64,000 nucleotides of DNA from Oceanobacillus polygoni (GCF_008304605.1 NZ_PIJY01000041.1:41608-105607); one strand, 5' to 3'. Counted from the stretch's first letter, positions 19,483 through 27,752 are shown. The notes: generated by a model not told the origin, from the letters alone. Numbers and translations are program-made.

Positions 19483-20628
19483 CTACACATTTACTTGTTT
19501 CTTCATTCCCCGGATCAGCACCTCAACCACTTCTTTCCTGCTGAATTCAGAAGGAGGAGTAATTCCATTGCTTAGCATCTCTCGTACCTTTGTTCCGGAT
19601 AAAATTACATGATCTTCTTTATCATGAGGACATGTTTTCGTTGATGCCATATTTCCGCACGCTTTACAATAAAAACTATGTTCAAAAAATAACGGGATAA
19701 TGCCGAGCTCTTCTTCCGTAAAGTTCCTGAAAATCAATTGAGCATCATAGGTTCCATAATAATTCCCGACACCTGCATGATCCCTCCCAACAATAAAATG
19801 CGTGCAGCCATAATTCTTACGTACAAGTGCATGGAAAATAGCTTCTCTCGGGCCTGCATAACGCATTGCAGCTGGAAACACCGCTAAAAATACCCGGTCG
19901 CGAGGATAGTATTTCGCTAAAAGTGCCTCATAGCTCTCCATTCTCACATCCGCTGGGATATCGTCTGCTTTGGTTTCTCCAACTAGTGGATTTAGGAAAA
20001 GACCATCAACAATTTCCAATGCAGATTTCTGAATATATTCATGTGCACGGTGAACAGGGTTCCTTGTCTGGAAGCCGACAACCCGACTCCAGCCGAGCTT
20101 ATCAAACTGTGCTCTTGTCTCTTTTGGATCAAGATAATACGTTTCAAAACGATTACGCGGTAACCGTTTTATTAAAGTAATTGGTCCAGCTATATAGTAA
20201 TCAGGGCGCTCGAACAGCTTCTTCACTCCTGGATGATCCTTATCCGTTGTTTGATATACCTGCTCTGCCTCTGCCAATTTATTCGGCTCATATATTTCGG
20301 TAACCTCTATCACACCGTAAACTTCATTGTTATAGAGGAGCTTTGCTTGTTTTCCAATTTCCAATGTACCTGCTGCCTCTTCTGTAATAGGTAAAGTGAT
20401 TGGAATACTCCAAGCCGTTCCATCTGCTAAATGCATATTTCTGACTACAACCTCATAATCTGCTTTTCCCATAAACCCGATTAATGGACTGAATGCCCCT
20501 ATACCGATTAACTCTAAATCTGACAAGGCAAAGGAATCTAATTCCAGCTCCTGTGCAATCCCTGTGATATCGTAATCTGGTTCGTAACGTTGAATCAATG
20601 TACCTCCATGCGGTGAAATAGCTGCCAT
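19483..20628 (-). CDS. sat: Sulfate adenylyltransferase (ATP sulfurylase)
   Basis: 381 residues. Catalytic loop [15 protein letters not shown] (the HxxH-like RNPVHRAH) and [17 protein letters not shown] are diagnostic of homo-oligomeric Sat. A zinc-type cluster [15 protein letters not shown] sits near the C-terminus. It makes APS and pyrophosphate from sulfate and ATP. ATG 20628 follows TTGGAGG directly; the in-frame TTG at 20643 belongs to the ribosome site itself. Second gene of the operon, 57 bases after cysH. Confidence 0.94.
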   Translation of the reverse strand: MAAISPHGGTLIQRYEPDYDITGIAQELELDSFALSDLELIGIGAFSPLIGFMGKADYEVVVRNMHLADGTAWSIPITLPITEEAAGTLEIGKQAKLLYNNEVYGVIEVTEIYEPNKLAEAEQVYQTTDKDHPGVKKLFERPDYYIAGPITLIKRLPRNRFETYYLDPKETRAQFDKLGWSRVVGFQTRNPVHRAHEYIQKSALEIVDGLFLNPLVGETKADDIPADVRMESYEALLAKYYPRDRVFLAVFPAAMRYAGPREAIFHALVRKNYGCTHFIVGRDHAGVGNYYGTYDAQLIFRNFTEEELGIIPLFFEHSFYCKACGNMASTKTCPHDKEDHVILSGTKVREMLSNGITPPSEFSRKEVVEVLIRGMKKQVNV

Positions 20629-20685
20629 AAAAATTACCTCCAATAGTTATCGATTTCATCATTCATCATATAGCCGTGCTGCACC

Positions 20686-21399
20686 CTATCCTTGCTGATG
20701 TAATCCACATTCTGTTTTATTTGTATTCGCCCACCTACCACTTCTTGGATCTTCCCCCTTCTGAACAGGTTTCGTGCAATATTCACAGCCGATACTTGGA
20801 TAATTCCTATCGTGAAGTGAATTGTAAGGAAGCTGATGTAAGTTGATATACATCCAGATTTCCTCTTCTGTCCAGTGAATCAAAGGACAAATTTTAATAG
20901 ATTGAAAGCGTTGATCTTGATTGACAAATTGGGTGTTTGCTCTAGTTGATGATTGCTCTCTTCGTAATCCAGACATCCATGCAGTATATTTATTTAATTC
21001 CTGCTCTAAAGGAATCAGCTTACGAATTTTACAACATAGATCTGGGTTCACCTTCCATAGTTCAGATCCATGTGCCTCAGCCTGCTCTGCTGGTGTCAGT
21101 CCAGGTTTAGTCAACTCTATCCTTAAGCTTGGATAACGTTGCTTCACTTGATCAATCAATTCATACGTTTCTTTAAAATGAAAGTCGGTATCTAAAAAGA
21201 CAATTGCAGCCTCCTTTTTTACCTTATAAATCATATCTATCAGCACCATGCCTTCTGCCCCAAAGCTGCAGGCATAAACAATATCATCACCATAGGCTTG
21301 ATACGCCCACTTTAGTACCTCTAGGCTATCCTTTTTTTCCAGCTTTTGATTAATTGCTTCATAATCCTCGGCTGCTGCTTGTTGATAAGCTAACTTCAT
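20686..21399 (-). CDS. cysH: Phosphoadenylyl-/adenylylsulfate reductase
   Basis: 237 residues. PAPS/APS reductase fold: [45 protein letters not shown], and the C-terminal catalytic KTECGLH. The paired CC (DLCCKIRK) and CxxC (GCEYCTKP) mark a 4Fe-4S enzyme of the APS-reductase type. It reduces APS (or PAPS) to sulfite with thioredoxin. First gene of the operon, translated from ATG 21399 after an AAGAAGGTGAG site, about 315 bases downstream of the promoter and only 40 bases after a leader terminator. Confidence 0.93.
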   Translation of the reverse strand: MKLAYQQAAAEDYEAINQKLEKKDSLEVLKWAYQAYGDDIVYACSFGAEGMVLIDMIYKVKKEAAIVFLDTDFHFKETYELIDQVKQRYPSLRIELTKPGLTPAEQAEAHGSELWKVNPDLCCKIRKLIPLEQELNKYTAWMSGLRREQSSTRANTQFVNQDQRFQSIKICPLIHWTEEEIWMYINLHQLPYNSLHDRNYPSIGCEYCTKPVQKGEDPRSGRWANTNKTECGLHQQG

Positions 21400-21438
21400 T
21401 CGTACTCACCTTCTTTCTCTTGAATAATGTCTGACCAT

Positions 21439-21486
21439 AAAAAAAGACGCCGTTCCTTCAGAACTTCTTCTGAAAGGAACGCCGCC
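21439..21486 (-). terminator. Leader terminator or attenuator upstream of cysH
   Basis: A very stable hairpin (roughly 18 bp with one bulge; arms ending GGCGGCGTTCC and GGAACGGCGTC) followed by seven T on the minus strand. It lies between the leader ORF and cysH within one transcript, so reading into the operon requires readthrough or antitermination. I found no SAM-I (S-box) core or T-box sequence in the leader. Confidence 0.8.
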
Positions 21487-21541
21487 TCTAGTTTTCTAGT
21501 CAGCAGTGTTGTTTCTTTTTGTTTTTGTTTTTACTTCAATA

Positions 21542-21640
21542 TTACTTTTTGACTTTCTCCCGTTGGACTACTTTCCGTTTTGAATCTAATAGTTCCTTAA
21601 CTTTTAACAACCAATTGTCAACTACTTTGGTTTTGGTCAT
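21542..21640 (-). CDS. 32-residue leader ORF of the cysH operon
   Basis: The ORF encodes a basic, lysine-rich peptide that starts MTKTKVVDNWLLKVKEL and ends KVKK, from ATG 21640 to TAA 21542. It has a GAGGAAG ribosome site. That site can pair with CTTCCTC (21667-21673 on the plus strand) in a 7-bp stem with a 14-base loop, which would hide it. The ORF lies between the promoter and the leader terminator. It could be an attenuating leader peptide or an independent small protein; I do not recognise it. Confidence 0.5.
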   Translation of the reverse strand: MTKTKVVDNWLLKVKELLDSKRKVVQREKVKK

Positions 21641-21715
21641 GCCTGCTTCCTCGCGATTATTAGTTTGAGGAAGGCTAATTCCTAGTATTAAGATAATATT
21701 TATTAGTTTGATAGT

Positions 21716-21744
21716 ATTCTATCCAGTATTTTACCTTTTGTCAA
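21716..21744 (-). promoter_or_regulatory. Promoter of the cysH-sirC operon
   Basis: On the minus strand TTGACA (21744-21739), a 17-bp spacer and TAGAAT (21721-21716). Near-consensus sigma-A promoter about 320 bp upstream of cysH. Flanking TAGTATT/AATACTA half-sites could be an operator, but I cannot name the regulator. Confidence 0.8.
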
Positions 21745-22027
21745 TACTAATTTGAAATTTTTAAAATTATGCGTTAAGTGAATTTGATGAGAGTATAAAA
21801 ATTCGTAAGGTTACCTAAACACTCCCTCGTTTTTTTACTTACTGGGAAGGTATTCTTATCTTAATGATATGATTTAATCAGGGGGAAAGACACTATTATT
21901 CTCCGCTCTTAAATAAACCGGACTCTAAGATACGGACAGGCTTATCGGGGCAAAAAGCAGTTATTAAAGATATTATTAGTAGATACATTGGAGAATTATA
22001 AAAAACTGGCCAATGGCGTTGAAGGCG
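21745..22027. other. Intergenic junction with possible gene debris
   Basis: Between the operon promoter and the yebC remnant. A stretch of about 40 codons open on the plus strand (ending RTGLSGQKAVIKDI...GEL at about 22002) has no start codon or ribosome site and could be a gene fragment. No integrase, inverted repeats or insertion-sequence end is visible. Confidence 0.25.
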
Positions 22028-22168
22028 GTCACAGAGTTAACAATGCTTTCACAAAATGATGTAGAGCTACCTGAAGCAGATCTTGAACAATTTGAACAAA
22101 TGATTAATGCTTTAGAGAATCTTGAGGACGTACAAAACGTTTACCATAATGTGGATTTAGGAGAATAA
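22028..22168 (+). pseudogene. 3' remnant of a second yebC gene
   Basis: 46 codons plus stop that align without gaps to the last 46 codons of yebC at 10647-10787. By hand count 122 of 141 bases are identical and 42 of 46 residues match; 13 of the 17 changed codons are synonymous. No upstream part of the gene is present. The mostly silent divergence says the fragment came from a functional, somewhat diverged yebC, not from a recent local duplication. It lies in the same orientation as the intact gene, with the sulfate/siroheme operon between. Confidence 0.88.
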
Positions 22169-22175
22169 ATAGTTA

Positions 22176-22210
22176 GAGGCGAGCCTGTTTAGAGGTTTGC
22201 CTCTTTTTTT
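22176..22210 (+). terminator. Terminator of the yebC remnant
   Basis: GAGGCGAGCC / GGTTTGCCTC with an 8-base loop and a long T-run; the same arms as the terminator of the intact yebC at 10795-10825, so the duplication extends past the coding region. Confidence 0.88.
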
Positions 22211-22244
22211 TGTTCTTCAAAAATTAATCTCATTCCATCTATCA

Positions 22245-22529
22245 TTAACTTTTAAACGATAAACCGTCCGCCTCCAAAGCCGCTCTCAACTTCGGTAAGG
22301 AAGCCGGCCCCATGCCATGAAGCTTTAAAATCTCTTTCTCCGTAAAATTTGATAGCTGTTGTACGGTTGTTATTCCTTCATGTTCTAACGCGCTCCGTGC
22401 AGGCGATGAAAGCAACGATAAAAATCCTTCTTTTGGCTTTCGTTCCTTTTCACAAGTCGGGCATGTTCGGCAATCACTGCTTTTATAATACGTATGCCCG
22501 TTCGGACAAACTCTCTTTGTAGCTGTCAT
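22245..22529 (-). CDS. Small zinc-ribbon protein with RNA polymerase alpha-CTD-like helix-hairpin-helix
   Basis: 94 residues. The N-terminal part has CPNGH, CRTCPTC (a four-cysteine zinc ribbon). From about residue 40 onwards, LSSPARSALEHEGITTVQQLSNFTEKEILKLHGMGPASLPKLRAAL is the fold of the alpha-subunit C-terminal domain, which binds DNA and regulators. Proteins of this kind are annotated as RNA polymerase alpha CTD-containing proteins; their function is unknown. Own ribosome site; monocistronic. Confidence 0.78.
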   Translation of the reverse strand: MTATKRVCPNGHTYYKSSDCRTCPTCEKERKPKEGFLSLLSSPARSALEHEGITTVQQLSNFTEKEILKLHGMGPASLPKLRAALEADGLSFKS

Positions 22530-22638
22530 TTCCGTTTCTCCTCCTCTCTTTCTATTTATTGGTTAAGCTTTTCAGATAATAGATCCGTGCGTAAAATTAT
22601 AATAAAACGCACCAAATCATTCAAGTTTATGTCCTGTG

Positions 22639-23015
22639 CTACCAGCTTAGCGAATCCAAAAAGGCACAAACATCTTCACAAACTTGTTCACGCTCTTCAC
22701 CTAACGTAATAATATGTCCTGATTGTTCATACCACTTTAATTGCTTAGTTTCTGTCTTTACCTGTTGATAAATAATAGATGTGCTCTCCTTATAAAGTGA
22801 ATCATCGAGAGAGCCTTGGATTAAAAATGTGGGTGATTTAATCGAATCGAGTTTCTTACTCGTTTCCAAAATGGTTTGTTGCAGTTCTTTTAACGCATGC
22901 ATTGGTTTGTTGTTCGAGTACCTCACATTGTATTGCCTGTAAAACCATGTAATAGAAGAACAGCCTTATCTCCCCCTCCTCTATAAGTAAATGGCTTTGG
23001 AGCAATGACTTCCAT
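22639..23015 (-). pseudogene. Carboxylesterase (Est30-like) with internal deletion
   Basis: The gene begins normally with a GGGGAGGAG site and MEVIAPKPFTYRGGG...VLLLHGFTGNTM, the oxyanion-hole region of Bacillus carboxylesterases, then stops at TGA after 30 codons. The following frame encodes the esterase C-terminus: LDSIKSPTFLIQGSLDD (catalytic Asp region), ...GHIITLGEEREQV (catalytic His) to the stop at 22639. The middle of the enzyme, with the nucleophile motif GxSxG, is missing, roughly 120 residues against the usual length of about 245. A deletion plus frame change explains both parts. Confidence 0.85.
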
Positions 23016-23038
23016 AGCTTTCTCCTCCCCAGTTGCTT

Positions 23039-23533
23039 TTATGATAATTCTTTTATATACCAAACTTCCATCGCATTATGCTCTGAACCTGCTAGTGCTT
23101 TTTCAAGTTGTTGAAAGCCTAATTTGCTGTATAGAGCATTAGCTGATTCCAGTTTCTTCAATGTCTCTAAGTAACAGTGTGTATAGTGCTCCTTTGCGTA
23201 GTCGAGCGCTACTCTCATTAATTCCTTTGACAGACCCATTCCTTGAGCACTAGAAGCAATGTATAGCTTTTGCAACTCGCAAATCCCCTTCTTTTGTCCA
23301 AATGGGGCAATCCCCACTCCACCCACCACTTCATCTTGTTCATTCACTGCAACCCAATACTTAGCATGTGTTTGTTTCTTGTAAAATTGTGCAAGACTAC
23401 TCAGCTGTGGATCGAAATAGGCTGTACCTGGAATGTCTAAGTCAAATGACTCCAATGACCGTTTAATAATTTGTTCCATTGCTTGGTTATCCCTTTCTTC
23501 CATTTCACGAATCCGCATTGTTTCAACCCCCAT
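23039..23533 (-). CDS. GNAT-family N-acetyltransferase
   Basis: About 164 residues. Acetyl-CoA binding loop around LQKLYIASSAQGMGLSKELM (the Q/RxxGxG/A motif) and C-terminal ANALYSKLGFQQLE are typical of GNAT. The substrate is unknown. ATG 23533 follows AGAGGTGG; ATG 23518 (MRIREMEERD) with GGGGG upstream is equally credible. It lies just upstream of the broken esterase on the same strand. Confidence 0.8.
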   Translation of the reverse strand: MGVETMRIREMEERDNQAMEQIIKRSLESFDLDIPGTAYFDPQLSSLAQFYKKQTHAKYWVAVNEQDEVVGGVGIAPFGQKKGICELQKLYIASSAQGMGLSKELMRVALDYAKEHYTHCYLETLKKLESANALYSKLGFQQLEKALAGSEHNAMEVWYIKELS

Positions 23534-23729
23534 ATTTTCCACCTCTTCTTAAATCCGATAATCGCACCAAAGGATTTTTAATTCATTTTAACACAGAAGC
23601 TTCCACGCTATTATCCATTCTTCTCAGTAGTAGTTAATACCCTTTTTCCCTTTTCACGAAAAAAATTAAAATAATTCACCCCCTAAACGCATTTTTTTTC
23701 GATTGTAGTTGTGAATGGAGGTGATACAC

Positions 23730-23954
23730 ATGGCAATTGCAGATCTAACAAAGTCTACCCTGCAGTTAGTGCTACAAGACGGGATTGATTCTGAGTCTGG
23801 ATCACCCATCTTAAAAAACAAAAGCTTCAACAACGTAAAAACAAGTGCGACAGCAGAGCAATTACTTGACGTTGCGACCGTTTTCGTAAGCTTGCAGGAG
23901 CGCCCGTTATATGCGATTAACCGTCGGGATACGACAGACATTCGAGAAGGTTAA
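23730..23954 (+). CDS. DUF1659-family protein
   Basis: 74 residues (MAIADLTKSTLQLVLQDGID ... NRRDTTDIREG), matching the DUF1659 pattern of small Bacillus proteins. In Bacillaceae these genes usually sit with DUF2922 and YvrJ genes, as here. Function unknown. ATG 23730 follows GGAGGTGATACAC. The three-gene cluster is interrupted by a long non-coding repeat after this gene. Confidence 0.82.
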   Translation: MAIADLTKSTLQLVLQDGIDSESGSPILKNKSFNNVKTSATAEQLLDVATVFVSLQERPLYAINRRDTTDIREG

Positions 23955-23962
23955 TTCAGAAC

Positions 23963-24260
23963 AAAAGCGGAAGCGCCCGATTAGCGACGTACGGACTGCG
24001 CCCCGAACTTTGGGGTGGTTCGACTTGTCGAACATTCTTACGGAGGAGATAAAGGAAACATGCCCCTTTAGGGGTATGCCGATGTTAGGCGTAGCCTGAT
24101 TTTAATCGGCCATCCTTTTACCTAGAGTCGATGCCCGATTTCACCGCAAGGGTATAAGTGCGACTAAGCCTCATGTCTTGACAGTCGGCAAGTCTTCTTT
24201 ATCGTACGGAGGTGAAGGAAGTCTCGCTAACGCTTAAGCGCTGGAGCCGGACGTAGCTGT
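23963..24260. repeat. Structured intergenic repeat element, about 300 bp
   Basis: Starts AAAAGCGGAAGCGCCCG and ends CGCTTAAGCGCTGGAGCCGG. The two ends can pair (GCGGAAGCGC..GATTAGCG with CGCTAACGCTTAAGCGC). Internal hairpins include CATGCCCCTTTAGGGGTATG. No ORF with a ribosome site. From memory, elements with these end sequences are scattered through Bacillaceae genomes; that needs a search. It is GC-rich against its surroundings and separates the DUF1659 and DUF2922 genes. Confidence 0.55.
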
Positions 24261-24341
24261 TTCGATGCATTAAATAGTTACAGCCAAACTTAATACTTTT
24301 TTATCTAGGTAAAAAAATCTATACAGAAAGGAGCGTAGATC

Positions 24342-24560
24342 ATGCGTCGATTAGAACTGAAATTCACCAATCAAGACGGGAAAATTGTTACGTACACATT
24401 GGATAAGCCGGTTGAACCAGTAAGTCCAGCTGCTATTAATGCAGCAATGGATACGATTATCGGGCAAAATGCCTTCACATCGGGCGGCGGCGATTTAGTT
24501 GCTAAGCATAGTGCACGTATCGTTGAGAACACGGTCGAAGACATCGACTTAGAACAATAA
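24342..24560 (+). CDS. DUF2922-family protein
   Basis: 72 residues (MRRLELKFTNQDGKIVTYTL, then DKPVEPVSPAAINAAMDTII). The pattern of a short beta hairpin followed by a proline-containing loop and a helix is typical of DUF2922. It usually pairs with DUF1659. Function unknown. Ribosome site AAAGGAG before ATG 24342. YvrJ follows 73 bases downstream. Confidence 0.82.
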   Translation: MRRLELKFTNQDGKIVTYTLDKPVEPVSPAAINAAMDTIIGQNAFTSGGGDLVAKHSARIVENTVEDIDLEQ

Positions 24561-24633
24561 CCGAGTGAATATGGCCAGTGGGCAATCCGCTGGTCCTATT
24601 CCTATTTTTAAAAGCTAATAAAAGGAGGAATAC

Positions 24634-24801
24634 ATGATGGAAGCGTGGATAGCTTTTCTGACCGAAGTCGGATTCCCGGTTGCCGTTACGTTCTATTTAC
24701 TGCACCGCATCGAGGGAAAGCTGAATCAGCTGATAGCATCGATTCATGCACTGCCTGAGAAGATGGACGAACGAAAAACCTACTACAAGGACGGAGCATA
24801 A
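24634..24801 (+). CDS. YvrJ-family small membrane protein
   Basis: 55 residues from ATG 24634 (MMEAWIAFLTEVGFPVAVTF), behind a perfect AAAGGAGG. One N-terminal membrane segment (residues 4-23) and a short amphipathic tail with LHRIEGKLNQLIASI match the YvrJ pattern. Function unknown. It is the last gene of the DUF1659-DUF2922-YvrJ set and is followed by a hairpin. Confidence 0.8.
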   Translation: MMEAWIAFLTEVGFPVAVTFYLLHRIEGKLNQLIASIHALPEKMDERKTYYKDGA

Positions 24802-24815
24802 CAGACGGATTCTGA

Positions 24816-24857
24816 TTCTCAGCGTACCTTTTTTTCAATTTAAAGGCACGCTGAGAA
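24816..24857 (+). terminator. Hairpin terminator after the yvrJ-like gene
   Basis: TTCTCAGCGT / ACGCTGAGAA with inner CCTTT/AAAGG pairing; followed by CTAATTTT. Confidence 0.65.
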
Positions 24858-24899
24858 CTAATTTTAAAAAATTACGAGAAAACGAAAGGATGAAACCAA

Positions 24900-25937
24900 A
24901 TGAATTACATAAAAGAAATTAATGCATTTTACAATCATATGGAACGAATTCCCCTCTCGGCATCGGCAGTTGCACTTTGGCATGCCCTTCTGCACATCAA
25001 TAATAAGGCAATGTGGATTGAAGAGTTTACAGTATCTGGTGTCGTATTGCGGGTGAAAGCTGGACTAAAGGAAAGCTCATTTAAACGAGCACGAACAGAA
25101 TTAAAAGAAAAAGGTTATATCAACTATCAATCTCGCAGCCGCAATCAGGCACCAATCTATCGGATGGTTCGACTTTCTTTTGACAAGAATGAAATTTATC
25201 AAAGTGAGCTTGCTGATGCAACTATAGAAAATGAACACGCACATCATCCAATAGATAGTACAGTGAAGCCCATTGTTGACCAACCTAAAGACGAGCTTCA
25301 AGATGGTAGCCTAAACGATGAAAAAGTGGTTCACAGCGCGGACCACCAAGCAGGCCACGATATAACTCCTTATAACAGTATGGTCTACCTTGCGAACCAC
25401 CCGACAGACCAAGGTATGAACCATCAAGCGGGCCACCTTACAGACCGAGAAGCGGCCCCTTTAATTAAACAGAAACAAAACCAAACGAGACAAGACAAAA
25501 CAGTTGCTATAGACGCGCTGCAATTTTTCCAAGAAAACTTTGGAAGGATCAACCCATTTGTCATGGAAGATTTATTGCACTGGGTTAAAGAAATTGGCGA
25601 ACCCTTGCTCTTACATGCGATGAAAAGGACCTTAGAACAAGGTAAAAGCAATTGGGCGTATGTGAAGGGCATCTTGCAAAGTTGGATACGAAAAGGAATT
25701 ACCACCGTGGAACAGGCTGACGCTGAAGAGATTGCATTTCGTAAACAACAGCAGCAACCAAAAGGGAGTGGTGTGTCTACATTTAACAACGGTCCTACAG
25801 AAGAAGTCGTGCCAGATTGGTTTCGAAAACAAAAGCAACAAGAGAAGCAATTGCAAGAGAAAACTCAGAAAGCGAGCCATTCTTCCAAAGAGCTGTTTGC
25901 GGATGTAGAAAGGCGATTGGCGACGTATCGAGGTTAA
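24900..25937 (+). CDS. DnaD-domain replication protein, phage-like
   Basis: 345 residues. Residues 1-85 are a winged-helix domain as in phage replication initiators (LWHALLHINNKAMW, SSFKRARTELKEKGYINY). Residues 105-195 are a low-complexity, His-rich linker with repeats such as DHQAGHD and NHQAGHLTD. Residues 200-275 are a DnaD domain (ALQFFQENFGRINPFVMEDL, NWAYVKGILQSWIRKGI). A Gln/Lys-rich tail closes it. DnaD proteins take part in primosome assembly. There is no prophage around it. ATG 24900 follows a GAAAGGATG site. Confidence 0.75.
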   Translation: MNYIKEINAFYNHMERIPLSASAVALWHALLHINNKAMWIEEFTVSGVVLRVKAGLKESSFKRARTELKEKGYINYQSRSRNQAPIYRMVRLSFDKNEIYQSELADATIENEHAHHPIDSTVKPIVDQPKDELQDGSLNDEKVVHSADHQAGHDITPYNSMVYLANHPTDQGMNHQAGHLTDREAAPLIKQKQNQTRQDKTVAIDALQFFQENFGRINPFVMEDLLHWVKEIGEPLLLHAMKRTLEQGKSNWAYVKGILQSWIRKGITTVEQADAEEIAFRKQQQQPKGSGVSTFNNGPTEEVVPDWFRKQKQQEKQLQEKTQKASHSSKELFADVERRLATYRG

Positions 25938-25944
25938 CTTTTAT

Positions 25945-26080
25945 TCTTAGAAAACTTGGCATTCGTTAAAGGGATTCTTTCGAAACCGCTCTTTACTATC
26001 TTAGAAGCCCTTATACTTTGGAGTGCAAGCCTTGAGGCGAATGCCTTAGTTGCACTTATGCAGTCTTTCTTATCTGCCAA
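25945..26080. repeat. Intergenic inverted-repeat element
   Basis: About 135 bp without a supported ORF. GGCATTCG (25958-25965) and CGAATGCC (26038-26045) form an inverted repeat around a segment containing GGGATTCTTTCGAAACC. The text TTAGAAAACTTGGCATTCG resembles, from memory, an intergenic repeat of Oceanobacillus-like genomes. Not verified. Confidence 0.35.
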
Positions 26081-26090
26081 CTAAAAAATA

Positions 26091-26122
26091 TCACCCGGTA
26101 TCCAATATAGCATACCGGGTGA
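26091..26122 (-). terminator. Intrinsic terminator of the peptide-binding protein gene
   Basis: TCACCCGGTAT / ATACCGGGTGA, 11-bp perfect stem, followed on the minus strand by TATTTTTTAG. Confidence 0.88.
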
Positions 26123-26141
26123 CGGTCCAATCATCGTTCTT

Positions 26142-27752
26142 TTATTGAATGGTTACATCTTTCAGCTGATACAGTCCAGATGCATCCGACCAGAAACCTT
26201 TTACTTCATCCCGATAACCCATAATGCGATCTGGGTGATAAAGAAATGCCATCGGGGATTGTTCATTCAAGTAGTTTGCTGCTTCAACATACTTGTCCAA
26301 TCGAACATCTTCATCCTGTTCGATACGGGCCTCGTGTAGCATTTGGTCAAATTCATCGTCTCGCATAAAGGTACGGTTTCCTGTAGTACCTACGTTTTCT
26401 GAATGGAAAAGCATATGCATTGGGTAATCCGCATCGCCGGTCCCAAGAGAGAGTCCAAGGATAAACATATCATGCTCGCCATTTCCTGTACTCTCCAAGT
26501 ATGCTCCCCATTCAACAACTTCAATCGATACATCGACCCCGATTTCAGCTAATAAAGATTGTGAATAAGTCGCAATGTCCATTCGTTCCTGGGAATCATT
26601 TGTCCAAATTGTTGTTGAAAAACCATCCGGGTATCCAGCTTCTGCTAATAATTCCTTGGCACCTTCAACATCATATTCAATTGCTTCGATGTCATCACTG
26701 TAGCCAAAGTTCGTATCGTTAACTGGACCTACCGCCACTTCACCAGCACCATCCAAAATTCCATCTACCATTTCTTGTTTATTTAATGCCATTGTAACAG
26801 CTCTTCGGACTTTTGGATCATCAAACGGTTCTTTATCCATGTTGTATCCAAGATACGTGATTGTCGCTCCATTTCGAAGATACACATTTGCTTCAGCACT
26901 CGCCTCTAATTGCTCCATATTTGTAGCTGTTAATGGATCAACAATATGAGCTTGTCCAGTTTCTAATTCTGCAACTCGGGTTAATGTTTCAGGCACGACT
27001 TTGAACGTTACTGTATCAACCTTAACCCCGTCTCCCCAATAATTTTCATTTTTCGTAAGTGTAATCTCCGTTCCTGGATCCCAGTTTTCAAATTCAAAAA
27101 TTCCAGTCCCTGTTGGATTTTCATTCACATAGGAGCCATAATCTTCTCCCGCAGCAACAGCTTCATAGTCCGCTTCAATCACTTCCGGACTAATAATACT
27201 TGATGCATAATGGGCAAAATGTGCCGGAAGTGGTGCAAATGGAAACTCCGTTATAATTTGTACCGTATAATCATCGACTACTTCTACCTCTTCAATAAGA
27301 TCAAAAAGCACCCTTCTTGGCGAAGCAAGATCCTCATCCAGAACTCGTTCGACATTTAACTTTAATACCTCTGCATTAAATTCAGAGCCGTCATGGAAGG
27401 TCACTCCTTCTTTCAGCTTAAACTCCCATACATTATCCTCTATCGCTTCCCAGCTTTCAGCCAAAAGCGGCTCAAGCTCCATCTCATCGTTAAACCTTGT
27501 CAATGTTTCATAAATATTAATTTGAATATTCCCTGATGGCACGTCACTAGAAATATGTGGGTCTAATATCGTTGCATCGGATCCTGTAGCAATAATTAGA
27601 TTCCCGCCTTCTGCTCCTACTTCTTCACTTGCATTTTCCTCTGCTTCAGCGCTATTCGTTTCTTCATTCGAATCCGGTTCACTTGCACAAGCGACCAGTG
27701 TAAAGACTAACGCTAGAAGTAATACCACTAGCTTCCATGCATGGTTTTTCAT
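26142..27752 (-). CDS. ABC transporter substrate-binding lipoprotein, family 5 (peptide/glutathione type)
   Basis: 536 residues. Signal peptide with lipobox TLVAC, an acidic linker, then a family 5 solute-binding protein: SDATILDPHISSDVPSG, ESWEAIEDNVWEFKLKEGVTFHDG, NPTGTGIFEF and LAEAGYPDGFSTTI. Such proteins bind oligopeptides, glutathione or nickel complexes. It is an orphan, with no permease or ATPase next to it, so it must work with components encoded elsewhere. The many Asp/Glu residues fit a salt-tolerant host. Own terminator. Confidence 0.88.
   Translation of the reverse strand: MKNHAWKLVVLLLALVFTLVACASEPDSNEETNSAEAEENASEEVGAEGGNLIIATGSDATILDPHISSDVPSGNIQINIYETLTRFNDEMELEPLLAESWEAIEDNVWEFKLKEGVTFHDGSEFNAEVLKLNVERVLDEDLASPRRVLFDLIEEVEVVDDYTVQIITEFPFAPLPAHFAHYASSIISPEVIEADYEAVAAGEDYGSYVNENPTGTGIFEFENWDPGTEITLTKNENYWGDGVKVDTVTFKVVPETLTRVAELETGQAHIVDPLTATNMEQLEASAEANVYLRNGATITYLGYNMDKEPFDDPKVRRAVTMALNKQEMVDGILDGAGEVAVGPVNDTNFGYSDDIEAIEYDVEGAKELLAEAGYPDGFSTTIWTNDSQERMDIATYSQSLLAEIGVDVSIEVVEWGAYLESTGNGEHDMFILGLSLGTGDADYPMHMLFHSENVGTTGNRTFMRDDEFDQMLHEARIEQDEDVRLDKYVEAANYLNEQSPMAFLYHPDRIMGYRDEVKGFWSDASGLYQLKDVTIQ

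Noticed and set aside
21400..21720. SAM-I (S-box) or cysteine T-box upstream of cysH
   Set aside because: Searched both strands by eye for the S-box core (GGAGGGA, GATGAAGCC) and the T-box sequence (GGGTGGNACCGCG); neither is present.
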